From: Isoperla grammatica
Lineage: Eukaryota; Arthropoda; Insecta; Plecoptera; Perlodidae
Assembly (NCBI GenBank): GCA_945910005.1
Contig: OX246737.1
Span: 76,225,665 to 76,289,664 of the forward strand
Direction of reading: 5' to 3'
DNA: 64,000 bases
The notes under the pieces were generated by a model. The model had not been told where the DNA came from, did no database searches, and worked only from the letters and a program-made list of their open reading frames with translations. Below are positions 46,351 to 61,300 of the stretch, one piece after another. How positions within the stretch are numbered: the stretch's first letter is position 1; each line of letters begins with the position of its first letter. The translations under genes and the position numbers were made by a program.

Positions 46351-47271
46351 CCTCTTAACCATCAACTACTACTATAAAAGCTATATCTAGGCGCGCGGCA
46401 GTGCATTTCATTTGCTGATTAATTAGTTTAATATAATTGAATACAAATATTTTGGGGGATAGGCTTCTGAATATAAATGTTTAAAATTTAATTTTAATTG
46501 GGATTTTGTAGGCTTAGAATTAGAGGACGTTATAATTTATTTTTGATTAAACATATGATTTTGTAATGTATTTACATTTTTTATTGAAATGTAGCCTTTC
46601 ATTATTTAAGGTTAGTAATAATGATGAAATTAATATAGTAAATTGTCAATTTTTGTTTAAGTGTTAGGCTACAAAGGAATTTGGCAAATTAATGGTCGCC
46701 TGTTACAAAAACACGTCCTCATGAAAACAATTTGTGCCCACTGAAAAATTCGTCTGCGACTTCCGCCCCAGACCCTTTATATGCTTAGGATGTTCAACCC
46801 CCCGCTCCCCCACTGTGAATTTCTCGATACGCCACTGTCACTTATGCTGTTTCTTACTATTCTGGTCACAGTATAGCACCATACCGAAAAGTCATTTTCA
46901 GATTTAAAAAAAATTGAAAAAGAACTATATAGAGAGCAGCACTGCAGCGTGCCTCAAGACAGTCTTAAGCCCGGTTTTTCAATCATTTGTTAAAGAATGT
47001 TACGATATTTTTACTAACTAAATGGCAAAAGTATCCTTATTATTCTTGTCTTAAACCTCTAACTTCAATGTCCAGTTAAAGTGTTAAGTCAATTTAACTG
47101 TCACGTAAGCCCATTTCCTGCCAGTTAAATTTACTGTACACTTTAACTGGCGACATTGAAATTAGGGGTATCAATGCTTTAATTCTTATTGTAGCGGATC
47201 TAAAATCTTCTGTAGACTACACTGTATCAAAGAAAATGTCAACAATATCATCTTATTAATTACATACAAAT
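46351..47271. other. Non-coding stretch, nothing recognised
   Basis: AT-rich sequence. At about 47070-47165 a short imperfect inverted repeat occurs (CAATGTCCAGTTAAAGTG ... CACTTTAACTGGCGACATTG). No exon is seen. Confidence 0.45.
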
Positions 47272-47529
47272 ATTACATGAAAAAATAAATATTTATAAAA
47301 CAACGCTTATATTTAAATGCACTAAAAAGTAAAAAATAAATTTTTGCCTCACTCGGAAAATAATAAGCGTTGGGCGCTTTCGGTATTGACATAGATTACA
47401 GTATTCTGCTGCCCAACGCTTATTATTTTCCGAGTGAGGCAAAAATTTGTTGGGCAAAAATTTATTTTTTACTTTTTAGTGCATTTAAATATATGCGTTG
47501 TTTTTAAAAAAATTATGTTTTCATGTAAT
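47272..47529. mobile_element. Foldback hairpin (MITE-like), copy C
   Basis: Same arms as copies A and B (TTTTTGCCTCACTCGGAAAA, AATAAGCGTTGGGC). The loop is shortened: it has CGGTATTGACATAGATTACA but lacks the CATAAACAGCAG half. Confidence 0.85.
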
Positions 47530-48107
47530 ATTATTTTTTACTTTTAAGTCTTAAAGAATCTTGCAATCGAATATGTGCTCACTGGACGTGTCCGAATTTA
47601 GAAGACTGCATACTTGTGTCGTATTGCAAACTTGAATTTCGGACAGTTCCGTCCATGCACGAACCAGCGGTCGGCCAACAATGCTTACGGAAAGTGGGAT
47701 TATGTGGCTATGGGAGAATTTGGCAAAGTAACTAGGCCTAGACTGCACATTATCAAGGTTCATTGATGCACATAAGATCATCATCCACTAACCTTGACTT
47801 TTTTATGTTTTTAACTGTTTAATTTTTTAATTGTTTATTTAATTGTTTTCAAATCGATTCGAAGTTGGCAAGTGGGTGAAATATCGATTCCCATATAAAA
47901 CATTAATTAATTAATCAATTAATTATGATTAATTAATTGACAATTTAGTAAATATGAGAGTTGGTTCATGTATTGCCATTAAGAATACGTCCGTGTGAAA
48001 AATTTCAGCTCGATCGGACATCAGGACATCGGGACATCATCAGGTGAAATATCGATTCAAAGATTTTGTCCAGACAGACAAACAAAGCAAGCTTATATAA
48101 GCGTTGT
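47272..48107 (-). mobile_element. Composite repeat copy C, inverted
   Basis: In reverse orientation relative to copies A and B. The hairpin comes first (47272-47529, shorter loop), then CTTTTAAGTCTTAAAGAATC, about 270 bp of unique sequence (47570-47840), then about 1.5 of the ~147-bp units (to about 48060) and the end TTATATAAGCGTTGT at 48107, which is the full version of the ACAACGCTTATAT terminus of copy A. It shows that unit number varies between copies (about 7, 6 and 1.5) while both ends are kept. Confidence 0.75.
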
Positions 48108-49907
48108 TATAATTATAATAATAAAATAGTAAGTATTAATGTTTTCTTGAGGTAAATAAACAAACTTCTCAACAATGAATTAAAAGAATTTGTTGAGAAA
48201 TATTTACAGCTGGATGGATCATCAATTAAAAAGAGCCTGGTTAACTATTTCCACGCCCTCCTTTGTACATCATTATTAAAAATCTTTGGGAGAATAACAA
48301 ATGACTACACAGATTGATTGATATTTGGGCTTAACGTCTCATATTTTTGCAACTTGGCTAATCGAGACGATGATTGGATGAAATATGAAAATGAAATAGG
48401 GGGCTGTTTGGAGGAAAGGGGCAAATAGGAGGGCGGGGAGGAAAAGGGAGTGGGGACGATGTGGTCTCCTCCTCGACCTGTCCGGCTAGGGTGGGAATCA
48501 TCAAAGCGCACAAACCTGCCCACCACGATAAGGTAGCAGTCCCTGGGCAGGATGACTACACACATCTCAACAAATAGCAGCCAACCAGAAAACACATAGA
48601 TTCACTAGTTTATTTCCTTTTTATTAAACATTTGGACTAAGATAGTTAATAAAATGAGAACTTAGTTGTAGCTTTTAAGATTGTTACCTTCTCAAATTCA
48701 AACTCTTTCTCGGTTTAAACTAGAAAAAGCACATTTAATATGTGCTTTACTTGTAAATCCATTTTTAATTGCCAAGTTGGTAAAAACGCTGGTTAAGCTT
48801 ACGGACTGTTTAACAACTGATTGAAAAATTGGCCTTAAAGATCTCTCAGTATACTCACTACAGATAGAGGCATTTGTTTTCGCACGTCGCGATAACACAA
48901 AAGTCTACACTTTAAGTTAGATTGTTGAAATTTGAAGTTTTCTCGACATGACGGTTCAGCTCAAGCTGTTTTTAAATAACGACCAAACGCGATTTTATTT
49001 TAGCTAAAACAACAAACAACGCGAAAAGTGGCTTAAATAGCGATAAAAACCACAAAAAACGCACAAATTAACAATATTAATGCTAATGCCAAAAACTGAT
49101 AATCTAATTACATTTCCTATTTTCCACAGTCAAAACGTACAAAATACACGTCGACTAACCAAAAGTTGTTTAAATTATTATAATATTCGGTCTAGCCACT
49201 GTGCGTACAATAAAATATAATTTTTCTTTTTGTGTTTTCACTGCAATTTTACTTGTTTGTAATTGCTGAAAAATGAAAAAAAAAAAACATATAACACCAC
49301 ATTATGTTTTTTTTAAACGAAATCTGTAAAAAAATATATTCATTTTAAAATGCCTCTAACTATAGAGTGTAAAGTGTGAGTAGGCAAAGCAGTTGAACTC
49401 CGATGCCATAATTGACAGCTGGCTCGCCAGTAGCAAAAATGTTCGTCGCCGAGACCGCTTCTTGTGATATAACTGCATGTAACTAATACTTTACACAAAA
49501 TTACCTAATTTACAATGACTGTGTGTGGGGGGGGGGGGTATTAGAGCCCAAATTAAAGTTTATTTCGTTACGTAATTGATTTGGCTCTTAATTAACCTCA
49601 TGTAGGGGCCCAGAGGGCCCGAAACAATTCTTGCGGGGGGGCCCGGGCAATTTGCGTTACGCCACTGACTACTGCTTCCTACTTCTGCTTACTACTGCTT
49701 ACTGCACGCCTCGAGAAGTGCACTTAGCACGATGTGGCCGACGCCAAACCATAAAAGACAGAAACCTCACATTTTCTCTAATCAGTGCGCTTTAACCATG
49801 AGACTACCCATTTTTAAATTCATCCCGATCGGATGTTGCGTATGGAAGGTATTAAGCCGTAAAGATCCTTAGAAAATTCTTCAGTTAACTAGCTACTGCC
49901 AGTACTT
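48108..49907. other. Non-coding stretch with a possible SINE and a dispersed repeat
   Basis: At 48310-48595 the minus strand reads CTGCCCAGGGACTGCTACCT, TATCGTGGTGGGCAGGTTTG and a tail phrase ATGAGACGTTAAGCCCAAAT, ATCAATCAATC, which looks SINE-like, although no pol III boxes were identified. 49790-49905 is the inverse of 12930-13040. A poly-G run lies near 49527-49538. No exon is recognised. Confidence 0.4.
49790..49905 (-). repeat. Dispersed repeat, inverted copy of 12.9 kb
   Basis: The inverse of 12930-13040 with scattered differences. It ends directly at the (CTA)n tract, so the microsatellite may have grown at its end. Confidence 0.7.
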
Positions 49908-50824
<917 letters not shown>

Positions 50825-50883
50825 AGTGGGACCGGTACAGTCGTGAGACTCGGGGCGAGAGATGCAGCCGGAGCACAATGCTC

Positions 50884-50889
50884 TTTATT
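50884..50889 (-). terminator. Candidate polyadenylation signal of the orphan ORF
   Basis: AATAAA on the minus strand, about 180 bp after the stop codon and about 60 bp before repeat copy 1. A GTGCTC/TG-rich stretch follows within 30 bp. Confidence 0.5.
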
Positions 50890-51069
50890 TAGTTGTTTGT
50901 TAAAGAGTTACAGGGGTACATATATACAGTGGTACCGCGCAGGGTACAAAGTTTTATATATATATATGATGTAGTGCTTGCCTGTTGATATTGGCAGAAG
51001 TCGCAGGTTACAGGGTGGCGCCTCCACAAGCGCGAGACGGAGAGAAGAACGTATACGCCCAGTAGGTTT

Positions 51070-51960
51070 CTAGGCGTCCCCGGCCTCTTTGGCCTTTTCC
51101 TCTCTCCCGAGTTGGCTGTCTTGTGGGGCTGCACTGGTGTGGTGTTGCGTTGGTCTTCCGAATGAGGGTTTTGGTACAAATCCCGGAGGTAGGAAGTATG
51201 ACGCATAAACCATCGGGGTGGGTCCAAAGATTCTGCGAGCAGTCTTCCATCCATATGTCGTGGTGAATAACATAACTATGTAGTCCTTGGTAGGCTTCGG
51301 CATCGCCGGGAACATGGTTGCTATTTCTCGTATTGTGGCGTCGATGGCTTGGTTTGTTACCGGGGCTGCTCCTGGAGTATATGCTAGTTGGAACGTCGTT
51401 AGGAGGCCTCGTAATTTGATTTCGTCATACCTTGGAGTGTGCTGCGGGATGTCCTGGAAGCCAGAGTCGAAGGATTGGTCGATGTTCGCTGCGTGTGCTT
51501 GTTCCTGGCTGTTATTGGACATGTTGTGGTATGTTGGATTAGGCTTCCGGCCAGGATAAACGTTTGTCGGTGAAGCACTGTCGTATTCTGTAGTACACGT
51601 GGCACCGTGATATGGGGAAGCGTCACTTCCGTCCGTCGGATCACTGGTATGAAATGGATAGTTTTCTAAAAAGTACTTGGACTTACTACGACACTTGAGA
51701 AGTTCGGCGCGCACTGAGTTTATGTAATAGATGTAAGTTGTCCACGATGGTAGCAGCGGAGCCACGGATGAGATAGATGAGGCCTGTTCTAGCGTAACTA
51801 GTCGTTCAGGAAATGAGTCGACACGACCTGTCACGGGCCGGATGTCGGTAAGGTACCGAATGCTTGTCTTGAGGCCCGCCAGCTCCGATGCTGTGTGTGA
51901 CTTACGCGAGGGGAAATATTTTAAAGACGTGACGTGCACAGGCTGTTGTTGTGGCTGCAC
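51070..51960 (-). CDS. Orphan 296-aa protein between identical TATA-bearing repeats
   Basis: I do not recognise this protein. It starts MQPQQQPVHV, is Ser/Thr/Pro/Tyr-rich in the middle (about residues 100-165, low complexity, probably disordered) and has a more structured-looking second half with KLRGLLTTFQLAYTPGAAPV, IREIATMFPAMPKPTKDYIV and WKTARRIFGPTPMVYASYFL, then a Gln/Lys/Glu tail. Only three Cys, no zinc knuckle, no signal peptide, no membrane span. Codons are GC-rich compared with the surroundings. A TATA box lies 48 bp upstream and an AATAAA lies about 180 bp downstream (50889-50884), so it looks like a compact intronless transcription unit. Identical repeats at each end suggest LTR remnants or a head-to-tail element. 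A gag or nucleocapsid-like role is a guess only. Confidence 0.6.
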   Translation of the reverse strand: MQPQQQPVHVTSLKYFPSRKSHTASELAGLKTSIRYLTDIRPVTGRVDSFPERLVTLEQASSISSVAPLLPSWTTYIYYINSVRAELLKCRSKSKYFLENYPFHTSDPTDGSDASPYHGATCTTEYDSASPTNVYPGRKPNPTYHNMSNNSQEQAHAANIDQSFDSGFQDIPQHTPRYDEIKLRGLLTTFQLAYTPGAAPVTNQAIDATIREIATMFPAMPKPTKDYIVMLFTTTYGWKTARRIFGPTPMVYASYFLPPGFVPKPSFGRPTQHHTSAAPQDSQLGREEKAKEAGDA

Positions 51961-52030
51961 CCCTCGCTTGCCGAATCCAGACTGTCCCGAGCCCCACCAC
52001 GCGACGGCTTATATATCGAGCCACGGTGGT
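51944..52030 (-). repeat. 87-bp direct repeat, copy 2
   Basis: Identical to 50738-50824, 1,206 bp away. It supplies the start codon (51960) and upstream TATA box of the 296-codon ORF. Its other edge abuts the truncated LINE at 52030. Confidence 0.95.
52008..52015 (-). promoter_or_regulatory. Candidate TATA box of the orphan ORF
   Basis: TATATAAG on the minus strand, about 48 bp upstream of the ATG at 51960. Surrounding sequence is GC-rich (CTCG before, CCGTCGCG after), so the box stands out. Repeated exactly at 50802-50809 in the other 87-bp copy. Confidence 0.5.
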
Positions 52031-54914
<2,884 letters not shown>

Positions 54915-55112
54915 AGGTGTTGAACGACGCCGTGTTCGACGAGGATCATGACGAAATGGTGGTCGTCAAAGATATCGAGATGTTCTCGATGTGTGAACAC
55001 CACTTGGTTCCCTTCTACGGCAAAGTATCCATTGGATATCTACCGCAGAAGAAGATCTTGGGTCTCAGCAAGCTGGCCAGGATCGTCGAGATCTACAGCA
55101 GGAGGCTGCAAG
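54915..55112 (+). CDS. GCH1: GTP cyclohydrolase I, internal exon
   Basis: GTP cyclohydrolase I converts GTP to dihydroneopterin triphosphate, the first step of tetrahydrobiopterin synthesis, in the cytosol as a decamer. The exon encodes [53 protein letters not shown] and [12 protein letters not shown], almost word for word the core of the animal enzyme. MCEHH holds the first zinc Cys and the His residues used in zinc binding and catalysis. The second zinc Cys would be in a later exon. A 3' splice site TTCTGTTACAG ends at 54914 (54916 is an alternative) and a donor CAAG/GTATTT follows at 55112. The exon ends one base into a codon, fitting a following Val (RLQ-V). No other exon of this gene is recognised in the window, so its introns are long. 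It is the only convincing host coding sequence here. Confidence 0.93.
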
Positions 55113-56291
55113 GTATTTCATCGTTTATTCCATTCCTGCTTAATATGTTTCTTACCAATCTTTCCAAAACAAAAATAATAATGCTTTCCTAAATCCCGCC
55201 CGTGTATATCCTGCCATGCTGCTGTACCCACGCATTTTACTTCGGTTTGGAACTTATGCTCCGCAGAAAATGCTCGAGAAAAATCAAATAGTAGGCTATA
55301 ATTTATTTGACAAAATTACACGTTTGTCTAGTCCAGTCAAATAGTATAATTTATTTGACAAAATTACACGTTTGTCTAGTCGAGTGTATGTCTAAATGGA
55401 GTTGGTAAATTTCTATTTGTTTGTAAAATATCCCAAAATGTAGAATTTGATAACTAGAGCCGCAAGTAAAGTTTGCGTTATACGAAATAAAACGAAACTG
55501 TAGGTATACCCCTGAAAATGTTAGTTTTGGACGAGACGTCGTGTCAGCATACTATAATTATGCAAATTTTGAATCGCAAAATAACGCGATTTGGAGCTTT
55601 AACCACGAAATCCAGGAAACATCGGTGTATTCGCGAAAGAAGACCGAAATAACGAAATATGTTGAATATTGGCCAACAAAAAGTATGTAAGAAAGAACGC
55701 ACAGCAAAATTTAAAATAAAAATAAAATATATAGGAAGTACCGTTTATATACACGAATGACTCGTCTTTATGTGAGTGATAATCTTAAATTGATTATATT
55801 TATAAAGTTTGCTTTTTTTGCTTGTTATACGCCTTATTAAATTAACACCGCCAAAGGCGAAATTTACTTTTTAAAAAACAAAATTTAGGAAGAAATGTAA
55901 CCATATCTGAAGTGCTTTACTAATAACTGTAAAATGGCAGCCAAATATTATAAAACACTATGTCAGAACATTGTTTTGTGCGCGGAGCGCGAACCTTAAG
56001 GCTGATCATATCACCGTTTTCAGTTATCCAAAATTTGCGTACATACAAATGTTTAAATTTGAAATTGAAACATTGACTCTGAAAATACCCAAATTAGGGC
56101 AAATTATTTTGTTCTTAATTTTTCAGTCGCCAGTACCGGCAATATTGTCACTTTAATCCACCTCACGTCGAACGAAGTTTTGTCAAAAATACGTGATGGT
56201 GAACACATCTATATTGCTGTTCAAGAATATAATTGGTCTGCATTCTGAAGTATATCCAGTGTCATTTTCTTAAACGGTATTTTGTTTATCA
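55113..56291. other. Presumed intron, with a small tandem duplication
   Basis: No next GCH1 exon is recognised. A ~49-bp unit containing TATAATTTATTTGACAAAAT and TACACGTTTGTCTAGTC is duplicated at about 55297-55385. The rest is AT-rich and unassigned. Confidence 0.5.
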
Positions 56292-56902
56292 CTAGGAAAA
56301 CGCTCTGTGTGACGAGTTGATATGCGAGCGCGTCCATATCTACGAACTTTCTGGCTAAAAGTTCTCAAAGCAATCGTCATTGTAAAATGCAAGAGATAAA
56401 GATAAATGTGTCGCGAATGGCCTTTTTGCTCCAACGCCATTATCCTGAAAACACTAATATCATCATCAATATAAGAATGTTAATATTTATTCAAAAAACA
56501 ACAATCAACAACAACCAAAACAAAAGGGTGCAAGATTATAACTTTTATTTAAATGAGACAAGCAAAGCGTGCGTCTTCATTAGGCTTTTGTGGCACTCGT
56601 TCTGTTTGTTTGTTTGTTTGTTTTTTTTTGTTTTTTAATGGCTGTCGATAGCGGTCGAACGGAAAGTTCGATCAAGTGGATTGAAGGTGTATGGTTTTGT
56701 GGCAAAATTGTTCCAAAAGTTACAAAGTTACACCATAGTTACAGACAAATATTTTTCTGAAACAAAATGGCGCCAAAATGTGACATACCCATACGTTCTA
56801 AAGGTTTTTCCGAACACGAATATGTTCATTTTATGGCGATCCGTTAAGTCTTGGCTAAATTACACAAAAGTTACTCAAAAATATTTTTCTGAAACACAGT
56901 AA

Positions 56903-57070
56903 TGCTTTGTTCAGTACATGGACGTCGACAAACGCCGAGCGCCGGAAGTGGATGATCCGACCAATCAGGGCAAAGCGGCGCTTGCAAGCGCCGTTGGTTG
57001 GTTCCAACTTCTTCGGATCATCTACTTCCGGCGCTTGGCGCTCGTCGACGTCCATGTACTGAACTAAGCG
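56903..57070. mobile_element. 168-bp foldback MITE inside family X
   Basis: Arms GTTCAGTACATGGACGTCGA and its inverse end in GCTTTGTTCAG and CTGAACTAAGC. Arms are ~60 bp, with a GC-rich loop containing GGCGCTTGCAAGCGCC. It is flanked by TAA (56900-56902 and 57071-57073), and the undisturbed site in the 37-kb copy has a single TAA-type site. A 3-bp TAA duplication fits PIF/Harbinger-type elements, but the superfamily is inferred only. Confidence 0.85.
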
Positions 57071-57342
57071 TAACGGTGAAATGTGAGGTGTCTATATTTT
57101 AGTAAAGTATTGTCCGGTCACGAATATACTAATTGAATCTCGATCTGATACGTATTAGAGGCAGATATTACATTTCTATTGCTGTCAATAAGTGTTAGTA
57201 ACGGTGGCGGACCGCGTAAAAAACACTATACGAAATGACAACGAAAATTCTTAGCAATGCCCATTGTACAGCATTCAGCAATGTCGGGAAGTATAATAGC
57301 TATGGAAATTAGAAACATGTTTGCAATGCGCGTTCTTGAATT

Positions 57343-58375
57343 GACGACTTCGGATGTTCCCGATGTTCACGTTGTTCACGATGGAAATCTACGGTAGATT
57401 TCCATAGCGAATGAGCAATGCCGCGTTATTGTTGTGTTCCTAGATGCAAAAATAATGCTACAGTTCCTGGCATACCATTTCATTTGTTTCTCAAAGATGC
57501 GAAGCTAAGAAAGATATGGGAAATTAAAATACGCCGTGACAGCAGAAGGAACCAAGCCGTTTCGTCAACAGTGACAGTGTGTTCTAGTCATTTCATCCCA
57601 ACAGACTTGAGGGAAGCTGTAAACGGCAGCAAAAATTGCCTCAAGAAGGATGCAATCCCAAGTGTGTTTAGTTTTACTTCCCCAAGAAAGCTGAAAGCAC
57701 CGAGGATCAGAGTTAATCGTTACAGTTAATTAATTAATTCATGAAAGTTAATAGTTACATAAATAGCCTGCACGCATAGGCAGGGCTAGGCCTAGACTAG
57801 AGGCTAGGAAAATGTAGGCCTACGCTAGGCTAAATCCAGCCAAAGCCCTAGTTTCAAAGACAGGTGACAGGTAGAGGCCCTACCTGTCATCTAGGCCCCA
57901 AGTAGGCGTGCATTATAGTGGCGGTAATATATGTCTGCATTATTATCTTTAAATCATGAATTCTAATGTTTTACTAACTAGAAATATTAAACAGTAAACC
58001 GTGCATAATAGCAGACATATGAGTGCATCATTAATATAACTAAATTTACCAATTAAAAACACGTAGGTACACTTCTAGCCTTGACGAGAACAGTGCCTGC
58101 CACCTGATTTTCAGCGGTCCAAAACTCTTTCAAAAAGGAAGGTACAAACAAGCTATAACTTTCTTTGAGTAGCCTCTGGCTTCCTTCGTGACTAAAATAC
58201 TTAAAAACTACACTCATCTCGAAATTTTTAAACAAATTTAAACATTTCCCCTAAGCGTGCTCCCGTAACAATAGCATGGGATCCATCGTTTTCTCAAGAA
58301 TGTTTACTCACTTCTCGCGCGCCATCTCTGGAGCGCGCGGGAAACTAAAATAAGCTCCTCCCATCGCAAGTCGTC
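57343..58375 (+). mobile_element. 1,033-bp element encoding a THAP protein, inside family X
   Basis: Ends GACGACTTCGGATG and CATCGCAAGTCGTC form short, slightly imperfect inverted repeats. AATT flanks both sides (57339-57342 and 58376-58379), and the sequence without the insert (CTTG-AATT-GTTGTTAG) matches the other family X copies. Subterminal hairpins occur at 57381-57405 (ATGGAAATCTAC and inverse) and near 58312-58340 (GCGCGCC...GGAGCGCGC). It carries one THAP-domain ORF and about 640 bp of non-coding sequence. A catalytic transposase domain is not visible. Confidence 0.8.
57418..57729 (+). CDS. THAP-domain zinc-finger protein, 103 aa
   Basis: A complete C2CH THAP DNA-binding domain and little else: MPRYCCVPRC (Cys5 or Cys6, Cys10), FHLF (21-24), Trp34, CSSHF (Cys55, His58) and the closing box DAIPSVF (78-84). 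A basic tail follows (KLKAPRIRVNRYS). THAP domains bind DNA in P-element transposase and in many host regulators derived from transposons. Here the ORF lies inside a small inverted-repeat element, so it probably is an element-borne DNA-binding protein or the first exon of a THAP transposase whose catalytic part was deleted. The ATG is preceded by AGCA and lies 75 bp inside the left end. No splice partner was identified. Confidence 0.85.
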   Translation: MPRYCCVPRCKNNATVPGIPFHLFLKDAKLRKIWEIKIRRDSRRNQAVSSTVTVCSSHFIPTDLREAVNGSKNCLKKDAIPSVFSFTSPRKLKAPRIRVNRYS

Positions 58376-58399
58376 AATTGTTGTTAGTTGTTTTTATTA

Positions 58400-61300
58400 T
58401 AGACCGCACCACACATAGGGACCCCCCCCCCCCCCCCCCCCCCAACCCCCTGCAGAATTTGGGAGATCTTTATATTATGATAGAGTGATAAATTTGGAGT
58501 ACAATTTGACTTAATGGCTACATGGCCAGTGGTGTGTGTGGCACCCAGGGGTGTCTAATGGGTGAATTTTGCTGATTTTGTGACCATACATTATTTTTTT
58601 ACAGCCAAACCACTAAACAAATAACAAATTTGATTTCAGATCTGTGTTTAACATCACAAAGTGAGTTTTATTAATATTTTTTGAACTCCAATATTGCCCG
58701 GAAATCAAAATTTGATTTTGGGGCCATGTCTCTAAAATGGTCAAAAAATATCCTTTTTCAAAACTTCTTTAATAATTAGGTGCCGTGTTATATTTTAAGT
58801 AAAATTTAGTTTGTTGGCCACTTCTCAAGTCCTGGGTGTGGCACCCAGGGGTGCCCAGACGTTGCATTTTTCTGTTGATTTAATTATTACAATATTTTGG
58901 GACAGCTAAACAAAAAAATTGCCAATATGATTTCAGATTCAAATTAAGAATTAGAAATTTTGTTTAATCCTTATTTTTGAACTCCCATATTGCCCGAAAA
59001 TTAAAATTTTGATTTTGAGGTTATATCCCTAAAATGGTAAAATATTACCGTTTTACAAAAAATCTTCAATAATATGGTAGGGTGATATATTATAAATAAA
59101 ATTAAGGTTGTTGGCTACTTTTAAAGTCGTAGGTGTGGCATCCAGGGGTGCCCAGATTTTGCACTTTTCTGTTTATTTTCTTTCCTATAAACTATTTTGT
59201 TTAGATCCCAACAGATAAATATAACAAAGTTTTAATTCCATATCAGTGTTAAGAATGTCAAATCTAGCTTTATCCGTATTTTAATAGTTTTGAAATGTGT
59301 CCGGAAATCTAAATTTTGATTTTGAGGTAACTGTCTCCATAAGAAAACAAATGGGCGCAATTGCCATAAATCTACAATAAATTGTATGCAGTGCCCCAAA
59401 TTGGTGTTAAGAAATAAATAAACTTGTTAAATGATCGGTTTGGTTGATAGGTCTGCCCAAAGGGTACATTTGGCTGATTTGGTTTTTACCACAAACTACT
59501 TTTTTACAGCCAACAAACTGATAAGTATTTGTTAATTCTGACTTCATATTCGTGTTTAGAATAACATGAGTTTTGATCTTCTTATATTTTAGATATTTGC
59601 CTCAAAATCAAATTGATTATTTCAAAATCAAAATTAAAATTTTGATGTTGCTATAATTTCCTCGAAAATTGGTCAAAATGTGGTACTTATCTTAGATCTT
59701 CAAAAGTTGGCATAAAGTATACATAATTTTTATAAACATTTAAAACGAATTTACATTTAACATTTATATTTTTGTTTATATTTATAACATTTAACTTGTC
59801 TGTTATGAGCTTTTAGAGGGGGGTTTGTCAAGATTTAATTTTGATGTTATGCCACAATGCATACATAACGCTTTCATAAATCCCTATACTTGTTACCAGG
59901 CGAATGATTGTATGCTGATGTCATGATGATTAGTTACTTGGTATAGAGTACTCTCAATTTTCAGTCGGTAGTGACTAGTGGTTTACTCGAGAACTAGGTA
60001 ACATTGTGGATTTCGTGCTTTATGTTTTCTCATAAATTGTAGAACTTTGTTCATGATGGTGTGAAGTGACTGTAACACGTAACATAATGTAAACTACCTT
60101 GCTTTATCAGAGAGTGCTGGATGGCCGTTCACTTGTTTTAAATGTAACGCAAAAGACAAATATAATATAATTATTTTTAAAGTGATGTATAGTAATTTGG
60201 TTTGTAAGTTTGTGTAACTAAAATATGAAATCGAGACCCAAATTAATATTTTAAAGTATGCCTGGTGCATTTGAAATCATATTATAGAACTTTTAGGTAT
60301 TGGAGGACAATAAGAAACGAGGCCAAAAATACGCGAGTTTCAAAATTGTATGTAAAATAAAATAAATATTATTATCTACATAGTGTGCAATTTTTGTGGA
60401 GTATTAAAAAGTGAAATTTATTTTACGTGAGTGAATGTTAGCGTATTTCCTTATAGCACAATGACGAGGATATACCAAGATGTCACGTGATGTGAGTGCC
60501 TAGTTTTGTTAGTGTACACGCGAAATTGAATTGTTTGTGATCTAGAAAATGTGTTAGCCATCATGATCGATGTTTAAAAAACTATCGAAACAAATCGAGT
60601 TGGATAGAACACTGTGAAAATCTAAGTGCCCATTTTAATAGTTTAGAATATAAACGAGAAAATGAAATGCTTGTTATCTCTAGAAATGTATTGGGCACGT
60701 ACTCATCACGGGGAAACGAACAAAATACTGTTGGTTAGAATCCGATTTTGCATAATACATTGTGATAGAAATGTCTCTGACAATGAAACGCGGACGCCCA
60801 TAAACATTTCACAGATTTCTGGCGATTACATAAGCCCTGTTTTTTAGCCACGTTTACAACGGACATTCACACAAGTAACTAAGTAATATACACGTAATAT
60901 AAAAAATTATAGATGATGCTGCAACCAAACCAAAATACAAACTTCTATTTATAAAAATCTCAAATCAAGATTTGATATAGTATCTCAGTCGGTTGAGTAT
61001 GCAAGAAAGTTACCGTCGACAGAACAATCAAGAGACAAAACTGATAATATAGCGTCTTGAACACATGAAGCAACCTTCGACTTTACGTAGACTATCTACA
61101 TAAAATCAAATACACTACAAAATCAAACAAATGTAATCAAGCAAATATATCTATAAAATCAAATTTATCAAATTATAAATAAATAACTAAAATATCTACA
61201 AAACCACATTTGCCCCTTCCCCCGCCTGCACCCTCTCGTAACATCAATTAACATACTTGTAATTATTTTTATAAATTAAGTGTAATTTATACCAGCTATA

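Noticed and set aside
51934..52029. In-frame extension of the LINE ORF upstream to an ATG at 51934
   Set aside because: Those codons are antisense to the 87-bp repeat and do not belong to the LINE.
58053..58235. 60-codon minus-strand ORF in the THAP element
   Set aside because: Short, no recognised motif, and opposite to the THAP ORF. A transposase exon could not be supported.
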